From the NCBI RefSeq assembly GCF_001640805.2, contig NC_066852.1, forward strand, positions 9,656,194-9,720,193: 64,000 nt of DNA, given 5' to 3'. The position numbers were made by a program, and so were the translations under genes. The notes beneath the pieces were generated by a model. That model had not been told where the DNA came from. It searched no databases and saw only the letters and a list, made by a program, of their open reading frames with translations. This document shows, piece by piece, positions 13,527 to 27,100 of the stretch. This DNA is from Lates calcarifer. Its lineage: Eukaryota > Chordata > Actinopteri > Centropomidae. Position 1 is the stretch's first letter, and the number at the start of each line of letters is the position of its first letter.

Positions 13527-15122
13527 TCAGTCACTCATGTGTTTATTTGTAATATTGATTGTGATTATAGTGTATGCATTGTGTGCTTAATTATGGCATA
13601 AATCATTTAATAGCTGATTAAGTCAGATGCTTACATGATTTTAATCATTTTATGCATTTAGAACTAGCTTAAAATGAGCTCTGTAATTTTTAACCCATTT
13701 TTCAGACAATGATGAACAGACATTAACCTATTAGTGTTGCTTATACCTGATTTATTTGTTCCCATCTATGTGAGGCCACCTCTCTAAAAGAGTAGCGCAG
13801 CTGCTTGGAGATGACTGAGGTCCCTTGGCTGAACCCTACCACACAAACACACACATGCACTCAGACAGAGAGATACACACATGCTGAAACAGACACACAC
13901 ACACCTACCTCATCTCCCCTAGTGTGGGCTCCACAGCTGTTCCTGTTGGGAGCGTGTGTGATTTGGATCACTAGGGCCAGAACAAAGTCTACACGATTGT
14001 AGGGAAAAAATAGATGCCTCGAGGAAGATTAGTATGAATGGAAGCAAATGTCAGATATTTAACAAAATATATTCCACACACAGGAGAACATAGTTGTGCG
14101 TTTGTACCTCTGCAGTGAATTTCTTACAAGTCGCCCACTGAGGTGCCCTTTAGCAAGGCATTTAACCCGGAGTTGCTCCAGTGGAGATCCCTGGCGGGAC
14201 TGTGGCTGTACTTGGATGCTTCCTGCTGCAACTGTGTGAGACTGAATGAAGCTGGGTATTTCAAAACAAACAAACAAAAAAAAAAGCCTTAGTTCAGCAA
14301 TCCTACCTACTGGGGGACTGAAAGGCTAATTGTAATGTGCCAGGAAAGCTAAATAATGAATCAAGTTCAATGTTCATTTTATTATTTGGGGTCTTATTTG
14401 TGAAAATCTTTCAAAGTGATGGATTACATCTAAAGTCAAGCAGACACAACCAAAAAAGGTGCAATTATTATTATTAATTATTATAAAATATTTTTTATTT
14501 TTGTAGTTTTAACATCCTAGTACTGAACACACACTAAGAAGCTACTGATGCAGACTCTGTGCTCAGAATTGGGGATGGTTAGGAGAAAGGCAGTGGAGAA
14601 TTATTCATCACAGCATGCTCTTAGAAAGCAGGGATTCATCTGCTGTGGTAGATAATCCATCATAAAGCTTCACCAAAGTGCATTTGTAAATACTATAATC
14701 TTATAATAGTGTACAGTGTATAATTGTTTTTACTTTCTATGCAGACGATAATTTGCTGTATCTTTCTGAAAGATTCCAGGAAATTTAAGGTATTACTTGA
14801 CAAAATTTGCAGTTGTGTTTGGCCGTGAACCCAACTTATCTTATACTGTCTCTGCAACAACAATTGCGTAAGTTTATTGTACATGACAGTGTGCAAGTTG
14901 GGTCCAATGAAATCTTGGGCTCAATCTGTGTCAGACTGTGAGACATCAGTTTGAGGCACGTCAGACTGTGTGATGAATGCGTTGTGAATCGTAGTGCTAT
15001 GATGTAAATAGAAAAAAGTATATTAGAGCAGAGGTATGTCATCATCTTATGTCATCCATCTGTGCCACTCTTATGTTTTAAGAATGCTGCTCTGCTCCTC
15101 CCTTTATCTCCATCTTTGTGTG

Positions 15123-15123
<1 letters not shown>
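13527..15123. other. Intergenic DNA, no gene recognised
   Basis: A loose CA-rich stretch lies at about 13,840-13,905. The rest is AT-rich without recognisable genes or repeats. Confidence 0.5.

Positions 15124-15215
<92 letters not shown>
15124..15215. repeat. Compound (CA)n(TA)n microsatellite
   Basis: About 20 CA units run directly into about 25 TA units with one 'tacata' interruption. The TA half is a self-complementary alternating tract that can extrude hairpins. Length polymorphism is likely. Confidence 0.95.
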
Positions 15216-15217
<2 letters not shown>

Positions 15218-15389
15218 CCATTATGTGACTGATAATAGATAACTGCTCATACTGGTTAACAAACCATTTTCTTGATGGTTATATTGATAAATGGTTATGT
15301 AACAGTCATGGATAAAAGGACGTTGATTGATTATTGGTTTCTCAAGGTTAGCTGTCTCAAAGTCTGCTGTTAGTCGACCCATCCATCCA

Positions 15390-15531
15390 CCCGAACCTCC
15401 TCCTACGCAGACTTTGTTGCTCTATAAACAATGTCCCCTGACTTCCCCCTTTGCTCCCATGATAAGTATGATGGCCACTAGAGGTCATCTAACAGTAATG
15501 TAACTATGGTTTGTGATATGCTTGCACGGAT
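15390..15531 (+). repeat. Interspersed repeat, family R3, copy 1
   Basis: Contains 'aacctcctcctacgcagac', 'ccactagaggtcatctaaca' and 'agtaatgtaactatg'. The same ordered phrases, diverged, recur at 38300-38630 and 42215-42455 in the same orientation. I recognise the wording as a dispersed teleost repeat of uncertain class. This copy is 5'-truncated compared with the other two. Confidence 0.5.
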
Positions 15532-18500
15532 GACCTAATTTTTCCTTTTTTTTCAGGAGAACAGGCCACCAATACAAGTAACATTATATTATTAATTGAT
15601 TTTAGTAATAATGTACTATAGCTCTGGAAATGTAATATGAATATTTACAATAATTATGATAATTTATATAATAATTATTATATTCTTGTGTACACTGACA
15701 TTACCGAATCAAATGGAGCAGTTTTTAAGGACAACAAGGGGCATGTTTAACATCTAGCCTCTTCCTCACCCAGTGTGTCCATATATTGATTTCAGCACAA
15801 TCAGTGAGGCCAATGAGCCATGAACAGTACAGTGCTTGCTGATTGCTCATGACTAAAATGGCATTGACCTCAGGTCATTTTATACCTCCGTTACCTGTTG
15901 TTGTTGTTTCAATTAACATGAAATTTAAAATGAGTCTGCGGGTTGAAATCTTTTTTCCTGCATTTGAAATCTAAATATAGAAAAATATTATTAAGAGAGC
16001 AATAGATTCCTCTGTAGTCACACACCTTCTGAGCCCAGTTTGACAAAAAAACATGTCTTGCAAAAGTTTTCAGTACTAACATAATTCTATTAGCAGGGGC
16101 AATAGCTACAAACTGACAACATCCCATTCATTATCTATGCAGATAAAGAGAGAGGGAAGACAGCAAAAAATCCATAAAAAATGTCAACAAATGAACTGAA
16201 AGTGGCAGCATGCCACTACCACTATGCATATGTTGGTGTCAAATGTGAGAACTCTTGGCATAGTTAGCATAGTGTCAAATGGGCAGACAATGCTGGCCTC
16301 AGTTGTTTCACTGCAATTTCTATCATCTAGTTATGCCAGGATAGATTAAGTGGTGGATCCGGATACTTGGACTGTGATTTCATGAGCCAGATGATGCGCT
16401 TTAGTGGTTTGGCTTGTGTAGTGATCTGAATCATATGAATACCATCCAGTCACACTGCCTATATGAGCAATGTAAAATTAATGATAAGAGTAAGGCTGGG
16501 GGCAAGTAGAGGTACTGTATAGTGGAAAGATATCAGCCATGCTTGTGTCAATGCTCTATGGATGGCAGTATTGGCCTTCCCATGGCCCTGGCTCCCAGAC
16601 TGAAATATATCAACAAGTATTGAAGAGATTGCTGTAAAAATGGACATCTGAGGATAAAGTTGAATAACTTTGGTGATCCCCTGACTAAAAATTTACATTT
16701 GTCTATTTTGGCTTAGGAACAAATACTAATGATATTCTCATTTATTTCTTTGGAAACAAGATGCAAAAGGAACCATGGATTAGGAGAATCATTGCACCCC
16801 TAAAGTTTGCAAGTTTTGACTTACAAACACACTAAACCAAAAGATGATGGAGGAAACATTATACCAGCTAAACATCAGCATGTCCGCATTGTTATTGTGA
16901 GCGTGCTGCCATACTAGGGCTAGCATCTAGCTCAAAGCACTGCTGTGTGTATGAATATGTAATTAGTCTGTATGGAGTACATACATGCACAGCTCTGCCT
17001 GAGTTAGATTACATGGTAGTGAGAGTGGACCTCAAGGACCTATAGCAAAACCACATGGTGGTCTATGTGAAAACAACAGTGACACTGTTTCTGGAGTAAA
17101 CAAATGGACACTACCATTTCAGTACGTTAAACAACCCTGACTTGTGGTTAGAGTCTCCTCTCAGCTGGGAGAATCTCAGTTGAGAGATGGAGTCTGATTG
17201 TAAATTCATCACTTCTGGAGTATGAGTGGCCATCACTAAGTCAATAGCTTATATGATGGAAAAAGACAGTGTCCTTGCATGTTTGTTAATTTGCACTCTG
17301 CTGCAACTATTGCTGGGACATGACAGAATGTGGTGTGTGTCATTTTTAGTGCGCTGTGGTCCACTGATCAAGGTTGTTCACCACTCATCCTATAAGCACA
17401 GTGTGTAAAGGAGGCATCTGCTGTCACCGCTACCTCTCAATGCAAAAATATTTCAGTTCTCTAAATCAGTTTTTGTGTTCAAACATAAGGATTGAGAGTT
17501 CCAGACAAAATAATATTTGGCACTAAAAATATTTGCTGAAAAATCCAGCGACTGAATCTCTGCCAGGAGAACTATTCTGATCTCCTGTTTCTCCAGCAGG
17601 GGCATTTCCCCTTTGGAAGTGACACCTGTGCCATTCCTGCTGCTGATGGGATCACACGGCTGAAATATGACAGAAATGCTATCATATGCATATTGTAGTA
17701 CATCACAGCAGGCTACTACTTGTGTTATTTAAGATAGCAGCGTCCAGGACGTCAGCAATGGCACTTGCTGATAAATGGTGCAATTCATACCCACAGATAG
17801 ATTGTGAGATAATGGAGATGGGCACAGATGGCTAAAAGCCCCACCACCACCCTCCATCCCTCATTTTGTGGTTATTATGTCTTTTGACTTGTCTTTGACT
17901 CTTTAGATCTTTAGTTTGGACTAAACCATAGAGGAAACATGTTTCTGATGATTTCATTCAGACTAACGGCCCAGTTACAAACAAGCTTGTAAATGCATGT
18001 TACAAATTATCGACTGGACAACTTAATGATTCAACAACTTATTGATTGAATAGCATTTGGTAACCAGTCATCCTGAAAGGTTAGTGGGCTAGGCTGCAGG
18101 TGTGAGTCAAAAAATAAATAAATAAATAAATCCAATGAGCACAGTAAACTTGCATACAGTCCTGTCTGTGGTTTAACTTAATATGTTCACACTAGTTATA
18201 ATAAGAACACAGTGAAAATGATTAATATGATTGGTTGGGTTTACTAATGCTGGTTGCTAATACTTAATTTTGCTATGCTAGTATAGACTGCCTTCTATAG
18301 CATTTCTGACTTGCAGGCTTAACCATTAAGAATGCATGTTTCTGGTAGACAAGTTGGCAGCCATAGGAGGCTGGGAATAGCCCAGAGGCTTCTCAAGTAA
18401 GGTTTGTGGACTGGGACAACTGAGGACAGTCAACTACTGATAGTGGTTCATTTAACAGTCAGCCTGGACAGGTGGCCTCTGGGCTGTCATAACTGTTTTG

Positions 18501-18584
18501 AACTTGGCTGGATAGTACTCTGGACTCCATTGTATTCCACAAAACATGATGGTGGTGGTTATTGTGGGTCATTATATTACCATA
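15532..18584. other. Intergenic DNA, no gene recognised
   Basis: Contains an AATA tetranucleotide run at about 18,109-18,131. The open frame starting at 18,404 runs into the Tc1-like element and is discussed there. No other feature is supported. Confidence 0.5.
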
Positions 18585-19126
18585 TATACCGATCAGCCAC
18601 AACATTAAAACCACTGACAGGTGAAGTGAATAACATTAATCATCTCTTTACAAAGTTCTGCTGGGAAACCTTGGGGCCTGATATTCATCTGGATGTTTCT
18701 TTGATACGTGCCACCCAATTTAACATTGCTGTAGACCAAGCACATACCCCCCATGGCAAACGCACTCGCCGACAGCAGGGGCCTCCCCCAACAGGACAGT
18801 GCTCCCACCACACCACAGAAACTGCTCAGAAATGGCTCAAGGAACACAACAAAAAGCCCAAGGTGTTGACCTGGCCTCCAAATCCCCCAGATCCAAATCT
18901 GATTGAACACCTATGGGATGCACCAGAACAAGTCAGATGTTGGAGGGCCAACCCTGGAACCCAGAGGACCAAATAGATCTGCTGCCAATATCCCGATGCC
19001 AGACATCACAGAGCACCCTCAGAGGTCCCATTTCCATGCCCTGTGGGACAGAGCTGTTTTAGCAACAAAGGGTTGGGCCTACACAATATTATGCAAGTGG
19101 TTTTAATGTTGTGGCTGATCGGTGTA
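18585..19126 (+). mobile_element. Tc1/mariner-like transposon, internally deleted, with transposase remnant
   Basis: The ends are near-perfect inverted repeats of about 31 bp: ACCGATCAGCCACAACATTA at the left and its complement before ATCGGTGTA at the right, with one mismatch, bordered by TA as expected for a Tc1-type TA target duplication. The interior (about 18,760-19,060) keeps the C-terminal part of a DD34E transposase. Near 18,846-18,930 the + strand encodes HNKKPKVLTWPPNPPDPN followed by LIEHLW, matching the family block around the third catalytic residue (Glu). The N-terminal DNA-binding region and the first catalytic Asp block are missing, and the frame breaks after about 18,970. At about 540 bp against roughly 1.2-1.6 kb for a complete Tc1-like element, it is non-autonomous and dead. 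Confidence 0.85.
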
Positions 19127-21599
19127 TGCAAACCATCTGTCACAGTTGCCCACTGATAATTGAGGTTCTGGTAGAATTTCCCATGTAGATCCAGAGGGCA
19201 ATCAAATTTGTTTGCCTTTGCTTTAGTCACAAGAAATCAGGAATTACAAGGATTTCTTTGCCACAAAACCTCTGTACAGCACTGCAGCTGTGCTCCCCTC
19301 AGCATGTACACCTAGCTGCAGCCGTGAAACATGGGCGTTTTGACAGAAACTGGTAGGTGTGTCAACAGAAGTGGACATGTTGACAGAAATGGACACACTG
19401 ACAGATTGGCTGTAATTGGCTGTTCATGTTTGGGCAGGACTTTGAAGGTCAGCAAACAGCTGTGTCTGAAGACATGACCTGAACCACGAAACAGCTCAAC
19501 TACTTCACTTTTTATTCATAAACATTATGTACCTAAAGTCACAACAAGGGCGACAAACCTCTTATAGTTCAGTGGTTCCCACATTCTTGATTTGGGACCC
19601 ATTTAAATACCCTTCAGCATATTATACATAAAATTACCCAGCAATCCACAAAATAATTAGCTAGGATACAGTCAGCTTTTGACATTTTTGGATGATTTAG
19701 GTTCAGGACATGTATCATCAGAACATTTAACTCTTAACTCTGAGTTAAGTGTAGTGCACTTAGCCCTGTTTGGGATTGTTTGGGATCTACTATGTGAGTA
19801 GAACAGCTCAGGGAGGCAGCTGTATGCTGCTCTTTATTGTAGGTGGGGAAGTGAACCAGAGGTGCATGTGCCATACCAACCAGTTAGTCTTTACCCCTGA
19901 AGTCTTTTCTCTCGTAGAAATGACTCTCTGAGTTCTCAAGTGCCATCTTCTTGTGGTGCATCAAGCCATAATGGGTTATTATTGTTCTCTGAGGCCGGAC
20001 AGCCACTGGTATTTGATGGCTGTGAAAACCAGTTGTAAGGGCTCCACCACAACAGCCACAAGGGGTAACAATGAGACAGTTCAACACTGGAAAACAAACT
20101 TCAACGAGTGAAACAAAGGTGAGATTTATGTTTTTTGTGTTTTTAGTTTAGCCAGAGAAAAGAATTCAAGGACAAACTTGTTGGTTTGGCAAATGTATGT
20201 CTGGCTCACAAATGGAGCTGTACTGCACAGTTCAGTGATTTTGTATTTGTCATTTAATAGTGGAGATATTAAATTTACAAATGGTTCACACAAAAATTCA
20301 TTCATTTACATACATTAAACACAAAGACTACTTGAGTTCTTGAGGCTCACATTCAAAAAATGCAATTTTCTTTCCAGATGCTGGAGACTAGCTACATAAA
20401 AAGGGGTAGATAGCTTCTACACTTATTGAAATACAACTTTAATTTCAGTAGAATATTTGCATTCCTTACTCTTAATAATTCTGGAAATACATTGTTGAAA
20501 AGTAAAATTCCATTTAATTCATGTCAGGATTGTATGTGCAGATATTCATAATGAAAGAGGTGTGATGATAAAACAGGGGCTCAAGGTCAGTGTACAACTG
20601 GAGCTGATTCAAAACTGAATATCAGGCTAAATGATGTCTGCGATAAATATCAGCTCCACATTACTGTAAAGGGGTAATAAGTAAGATTTTACTGCCCCAT
20701 CGCACAAAATGACCATAATATATCTGCAATGGGTTGACAGGATTATTGATCAATACTAGTGAATCCACACAACTCACCAGATGCTGAGATTTCCACTCTG
20801 TTTTACAAATGAGACTTCATGTACACTGAAATCTCAAGACATTTCCTCCCCCCTGCTTACTTCCATATTCACCTGCTTCAAAATGGAGGACGGTGCTATG
20901 AGCAACCAAATGGCATGATAAAACATTTTGTTCTCAAACCAAAATTAGTGATTTTGCACTGTATTACTGTGGTGGTCTCTGTGGTCTCCCAGGTGGTTTA
21001 AGTGACTCAGAAATAATTAGGAATTCTTAAAATGTGACTTCATGTCAGTCACAACTGCTGTTTGTTCTGGAGGTGTGGATGATAGAGACTTGTGACCTAA
21101 TGATGTTGGTGAGAACATCCTGCCTACTGAAAGACACTGAGAGCAGTCACAGCAACTTCCAAGGCTGTGTAAATCTATCATTTCCTCATATCATCAAGTC
21201 AGTCTGATATCTAAGGCGCTAAATGTTTAATCATAGCAGTTGTTTCAATGATGAACATGGCGGGTTTGATGTGTCATCTTCCTTTTTGATGGACATGACT
21301 AAACAGAATCTGATTGTCCATTCTCACATGCATTTTAATCAAGATTTAAAAGTTAAATACAAGTTTTATTTTTGGTAATTACTCTTACTATCCAACAACT
21401 ACTTGGGAGGGTGGTGTCCTCTGTACAAAGCCAACTGGAGGCAGAATTACAGTTGCTCAGGTCATAGATCAGGAAAGATATTAAAGCAAAACATCAAATC
21501 AGAAAACTCTGTGTTGTTCTAGAGGACACAGACAAACAATATATTTTGTTGTCTACTTTGGAGGACATGTAAGAAGTCACTGCACCCATCCAAGACATA
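19127..21599. other. Intergenic DNA with one weak repeat phrase
   Basis: A short stretch at about 19,570-19,625 ('agtggttcccacattcttga' then 'tttgggaccc') resembles an internal phrase of common teleost DNA-transposon relics. Around 19,330-19,410 a phrase like 'tgacagaaatggacaca' recurs about three times with roughly 20 bp spacing, as a tiny degenerate tandem repeat. No gene is seen. Confidence 0.4.
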
Positions 21600-21910
21600 G
21601 CCTCGCACATAACTATTTAAAACCACACCGTTGTTGAATTAACGCTTCAGTTTTGGTATGGATGAAACATGCAAGAAATTACATATTAATCAGTTAGCTT
21701 TAGAGGTGTTGGTCGTTGGAGTCTGTTATCTTCAGACAGCTTTAGGCTAGCTGTTACTGCCTGTTTCCAGATTTCATGCTAAGCTAAGCTAAGTGGCTGT
21801 TGGCTGTCGCTTTTTATGAACTATACACGCATGAGAGTGGTATGGATCTTCTCATCTAACGCTCAGCCAGAAAATGAACAAATTCTCAAAATGTCAAACT
21901 ATTCCTTTAA
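21600..21910 (+). repeat. Interspersed repeat, family R2, copy 1
   Basis: Ordered phrases are 'aaccacaccgttgttgaatt', 'ttagctttagaggtgttggt', 'tgctaagctaagctaagtgg', 'gagagtggtatggatcttct' and 'caaaatgtcaaactattcct'. The same series, diverged, is present at 54086-54490. This is a very common teleost repeat ending in 'attcctttaa'. I am not sure of its class. It contains no coding sequence beyond chance frames. Confidence 0.7.
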
Positions 21911-22156
21911 TATACTTTTGTTCCCTCAATTTTACCTCCCCGAAATTGCAGGTCATTTTTGTGCTCCCTTGTGCAGCCATGTGGTGCTCCAAAATCACCA
22001 TCTTAAGTTTGTATGAGCCAACATCCTCACACCTTGTCAGTTATGTCTCTATACAATTAAACTGCAGCAGCAGATATGTTAATTGATGTAATCATTGGCT
22101 AGCTTATGTTTGAGGACAATGTTTTTTTGAATGGAAACACTATATTTATTAACAAG

Positions 22157-22235
22157 GGTGGTGCGGTGGATGGTGAGCGTACAAAGCGTACAACTGTCAC
22201 ACTAGAGACCAGGGTTTGTGTCCAGAGTCCCTGTC
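22157..22235 (+). repeat. Possible tRNA-like repeat head, degenerate
   Basis: 'gggtggtgcggtggatggtg' followed about 40 bp later by 'ccagggtttgtgtccaga' resembles the A-box and B-box spacing of tRNA-like heads of fish interspersed repeats, such as the one at 49812. It is weak and short, and may be coincidence. Confidence 0.25.
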
Positions 22236-22439
22236 TGTGGTTAGCTTATTAGAGACATGGCATTCTGGTCACAGACCTTGGAATTTTTTTCTCAGAAATA
22301 TTAATATTTTAGACTGAAAAGGCTTCAGAAATGTACCTTTAATGTCTTACCTGCATGTCACTATAAAAGCCTGGTGTGTAACATCTAGCTATAAAAAATG
22401 ATAGTGTCCATCCACGGCTCATTTAGCAAATAAGATAAT

Positions 22440-22735
22440 ATCTCTACCTGCCTGACAAAGTCACAGAGCCTCCCACTAATTTGCTTTATGACTTACTTCT
22501 CTGTGCCTGTGTGATAAGCTATGATAGTCACCTAATCTTGTAACTTCTGGCAGCTGTGAGCTATCTCATCAATTAAAAATTCCCAGTGGAGGATTGGATC
22601 CCAAAAGGAATTGCTAAAAAATTATTATCCAATTATGATCTGCTTTCAGCTGTGTAATTATACTTGACCACAGTTCGTCCTGCTGTGTGATGAGGGGATT
22701 GCTGAAGTCCATCTCTTTTTAATTAACCTGGATGA
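22440..22735. other. Candidate conserved noncoding element
   Basis: A stretch free of simple repeats containing several homeodomain-type cores in a short span: 'catcaattaaaaattccc', 'tatccaattatgatctgc', 'tgtgtaattatacttgacc' and 'tttttaattaacctgg'. This texture is typical of vertebrate developmental enhancers. It is pattern recognition only: conservation cannot be judged from one sequence. Confidence 0.25.
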
Positions 22736-23524
22736 ATGTGGCTCAAAAAAAAAAAACTTAACACAATAGGCAGATGCACTAGTCTGAGCTCAAATTATGA
22801 ATTGACTGATCCCATGTAAGATGCAACCTGTGACATTTTCTGACTAATTATAGCTGATGTTTGTTGATTTCTGAAAATAGCTCTAATTCATTTTTGTCAA
22901 GTGAATGTGAGCACTTGAAGTGATTATGTTCATCCATGCCTGTTTGAATTCATTTTTGTATTTCATTTTTATTCTTATTTTATTGTTCAAACAGGGGAAG
23001 AAGTGAAAAACATCATTGCAGATAGCAGAAGCATCATGGTTTACTGGTCTGACTCTTGCAAAGCTGGTTTCAAACAAATTTTCTTTTTTGAAGAGGATCT
23101 TACCAGACACAGTAACACAAAATAACAAATACAATGACTCTAGGGCACATATTGAAGACTGACTTGTTTTCTTACACATGCACAGCATTACATTGGCAGA
23201 ATTGCTTTTAACTTAAAGCATGGAGAATGGTTTTGCCGCTATACACCATAGTGTATATATCTGAAAAATTGGAGCATACTACACACTCAACATCCAGCGT
23301 AATGGACAGGACACATGCTGATGGAATGTGGTTCAGTTCCTGGGAGAATTCCCTTGCTCTTGTTTCTGATTGGAGAAGGGGAAAAAAACAAAAAAAAAAA
23401 ACAAGCTCAAGTACATGAGAACCTTTTAGTCCAAAATGGTCAGAACGCCATGTCCTGTAGATTTCTGCAAGTCACGAGATAGGTGTCTTTTTAACGTTAC
23501 TGCTTGTCCCTGTATCGTTTCCCT

Positions 23525-23547
23525 TTGTTTGTTTGTTTGTTTGTTTA
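23525..23547. repeat. (GTTT)n microsatellite
   Basis: Six consecutive GTTT-type units. A simple repeat with no associated gene. Confidence 0.8.
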
Positions 23548-23946
23548 CCAAACGCGTCATGCTCTATGCCTGCTGCACCTACAGTTCCTTGCATATGCCA
23601 ACTCCTCTCTATGGACTTAAAAGCTTTTCAATGCATCTCAAAATATTTATGAATCTAAATACAGTTATTTTGCTTCAGCAACTGAGTGCCAGTGGTGAAT
23701 GCAGCAGAAACCAACCTATAGAGTCATATTTGCAGACTCAAGCATAAAAGTCCATTTGGGCAGTGTGAGAGACTATTGACTCGGTATTGGGAGGATGGCT
23801 AATGGCACTAAAGGAACATGTTTTTGTGCTGAGATGGATTAGGTTATCCCACCAGCACATAGCATACTGTACCACCTGTTTTGAAAACACAGGCAAGATT
23901 GTATAATCTTAGGGGACAAAGAATTATTGCATATACATGTGCACTA

Positions 23947-23967
23947 TGTGTGTGTGTGTGTGTGTGT
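23947..23967. repeat. (TG)n microsatellite
   Basis: About ten TG units, followed about 190 bp later by a second GT tract. Confidence 0.85.
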
Positions 23968-24160
23968 TTGTGCAGCCATGCATGATTTTGTGTATTTGTA
24001 CACTTCTGTATTTGAGAGTGTAAGCAGCATCACGGCCCTCAATCTATTCCTTCTTTTTCAGCTCAACTGCGAGGCACATTGCCTAAGGTCTGTATCATAT
24101 TGTGAATTAATTATTCTCTGCTGGAATTGTGTTAGAGTGTGTGCATGTGTATGTATTTTC

Positions 24161-24192
24161 GTGTGTGTGTGTGTGTGTGTGTGTCTGTGTGT
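24161..24192. repeat. (GT)n microsatellite
   Basis: About 15 GT units with one CT interruption. The 132-codon open frame crossing this and the preceding TG tract is Val/Cys-rich because of the repeat and is not a gene. Confidence 0.85.
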
Positions 24193-27100
24193 ACTTTGTT
24201 ATTGCAAAGGAAATGACAGAGCAGAGTATTATTTCCCATCTACCACATCCAGACCTCATATTTTTGAATGCATTAACTCCATGGCTATTTCAAATGCATC
24301 TCCAATGCCAATCACATTCCTTTGAATTGGAAAGATGGAGAGAGAGAGAGTGAGAGAGGGAGGAGGACCGGGGGTGAGGGTGCAAGGTGGCTACTCCTCA
24401 CTCTTTGTGGCTCTCTGCTTGTTAAAAAAAATCTTAAATGCAGCTATGTGCACTGGAAAGCCTCTGCTCACTGAATTTTAAAATACCTTTGGCACCATTG
24501 TTTTTTTTTCCTCCTGTGTGTATACAAGCTGCAAGCAGTCACGCAGCTGTTTCCATGGCAATATCTATCTGTGTGAGGAATTCATTAACCCTTTCTCGTA
24601 GGAGTTCCGTGTAGAAATCCCACGTAGAATACAGATAGGAAAAGAAGAAGGGATGCTACAGTGCTATTTTTGACAAAATGCTACTATTTCTGAAATACTA
24701 CATATTTTTGATGTATATGGGTGAATCCATGTTTGCTTTGGTGCTGACATCCATCGTCTCCCTGTTATTCAGGCTGTTGCATCAGGCTTTGACATTTGAA
24801 TTTAAGGAAAACTGGAATGAGGACAGTTTGAATGCCAATAAGGGCATTACACGAGTTACCCCCTTTGCCAGAGGAATAACAGAATGACCAAAGTGGAGCT
24901 TCTACCTTACAGCCTTAAGTCATCTTCACAGGGAGAAATACTAAGGCTGTGTTTGATAAAAGATAAATCAATGGAGTGCTGAAATCCATCTAGCTGAGAG
25001 ACGGTGTAACATGAAAGATACACAAAGTCCAAAAACAAAGAGGAATATTTGTCATACACATGCAGACAGGATGTACCTGCTCACACATGCAAAGACAAAC
25101 AAGCACACTTACATACACTCACTCTCAAGAGGGGCAGAGAGGTAATGCTGTTACCAACTGAAGACTTTGCTGGACGACATATGCGTCACAGACGTGCTGT
25201 TTTGATATTGATAAACCGTTGAGAAGATTAACCTCATGCCAGACCTTTACAAACACTTAATTATTCATTTTGATTGTATCAATAAAAGGCCATGGGGGTC
25301 CAGTTAAATATGCACCGCCCCAAATACTCCATAAATGCAACGCACTGAGAGTTGCAAAGGGACATGGGTTGAGGTAAGGGATGGAATTACAGATTCGTTT
25401 TAGTGTTTGTCCTCCATCAATAGCTATTTAGCATCAAGTGTTGTTGCTTCACCCATGCTAATTTTGGAGCCGGCGAGCCATGTGACTGTTTGAGATGTGC
25501 ACTCCTCTGGTGTAGAGGACAGATGAGTGTTTCAGGTCAGTTAGTTGTGTGCTGTCTGCAGGGTGGCAAGCCTTTAGTTTTCTCACTTAGAGGGATGAAC
25601 AGGTAGACTGTGTGCTAAGCTGCCAGCTGGATGTGGACTCCGTATTGAATGAGATGCGAGTTATTTTATAGAGGGTGGTGTGACATATCTAACCTTGTTA
25701 CTTGATCTGATTAGTATTATTCTGACCCACTGTGGATAAGCGCCTCATGTCATCATTATTGATCTTTCTAAAATATATAGTACATTTCCCCTGTAAAGGA
25801 CCATGGCTTTCTTGTTTACAACCAATCAACACATGTTCATTAATTTCCCATTATGCTGGAACATTGGTATGTTGCTGTGAGCAATCTGACATGAGAACTG
25901 AACAACTAAGCATGAAACCAGGCAGTAAATGTTGAAGCTGAATGTCTTTCATTTTTATGACTGTGTTTAATAATCATGAATGGGTGTCATTCAAACCAGT
26001 CTGAGGTCATAAATCAAGATTTCATCATCTGCCATCTTATAGTATGTATATTAGACCACATGCAGTGTAATAATCAATAGAAGATGTTATTCATGTGATG
26101 CGTCATTCTGCCTTGTTTATATGATTGTTTTTTTTTTTATCCTGCAGAAAGCTGAGGTGGACAAAGCGGAAGCATTAGCACACATTTTCCTCCTTTCTTG
26201 TGTGCTGTCTACAGTTTGAGTATAAACAGTGCTCCTCACAAGTATTTGGAACATTGTGGTGCAGCTCAGCCTCAACAAGCAACACGCTGCACTTTGATTG
26301 GGCTTTCCACGGTAGCATAGCAACAATTGCCTGGTAGCCTGCTTCGAGGTGGTGCTTCAGAGCCGTGTGTTTTCAAAGCCTCCAATCTCATCACTGCGGT
26401 CAATGAGTGGCGTAATGTACATTGAAGTTGAACATTCATTTTCTCAAAGGCCTTGTCAGGTGCACTGTTGCGCAGAGGGGGGAAGTGAGCGCTGGCTGTG
26501 TTGCTTTGACCTGCCGGTGTGATCACATTGTAAGATACCATGGTGAACAGTGGATTATCACACAGAAAAGTCATACAATACATACAGTACCCCTGTACAG
26601 ATTTAAGCTGACTCACCTGACATCAAACTCCTACTTATAGAACCTGAGCGTGACTCTGACTTTATAGCACTTGTAGAGGGTTGTCCATGTTGTTCTTAAT
26701 GAAGCCATGAGTCTTCTAGCAGATTATGCACCCCACGTTCTGCATTTTGGCTTCCTCTTTGTTATCTTTTATTATATATTAGTATTTTTTGTTCACCTAC
26801 TTTGTAGACAAAACTTCTACTTATACATTTGCTGAACCTGAAGGGGTGTGCCAGGCTTTCTGCTTCAGCTTACCATGGAGGCAGCATACCGGGGCCCTGA
26901 ATGGTTTGCACTGTACTAGTGAGGTCACCTTGCACACTTTTCTCATCTACTCTGGGTTAGGCAAGTCTGGATACATAACAAAATACAGTAAGACACCCAG
27001 ATCATCAAGTTCAGACTTGAGTCAGGACATTTACGTCTCTCGGGTGAGGTCTCCTGATCTGATTTTCCACACTAAGGTGACACAGCGGTGATACTGATTT

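Noticed and set aside
18404..18976. 190-codon frame, possibly a gene
   Set aside because: Only its second half is meaningful, and that half is the transposase remnant of the Tc1-like element. The first half lies outside the element and has no recognisable content.
24050..24090. Possible micro-exon: 'ccttctttttcag' followed by a short open piece and 'ag|gtctg'
   Set aside because: Splice-like signals of this quality are common by chance, and the nine residues match nothing recognisable.
23927..24325. 132-codon frame on the + strand
   Set aside because: Its composition is dictated by two TG/GT microsatellites, and there is no plausible domain.
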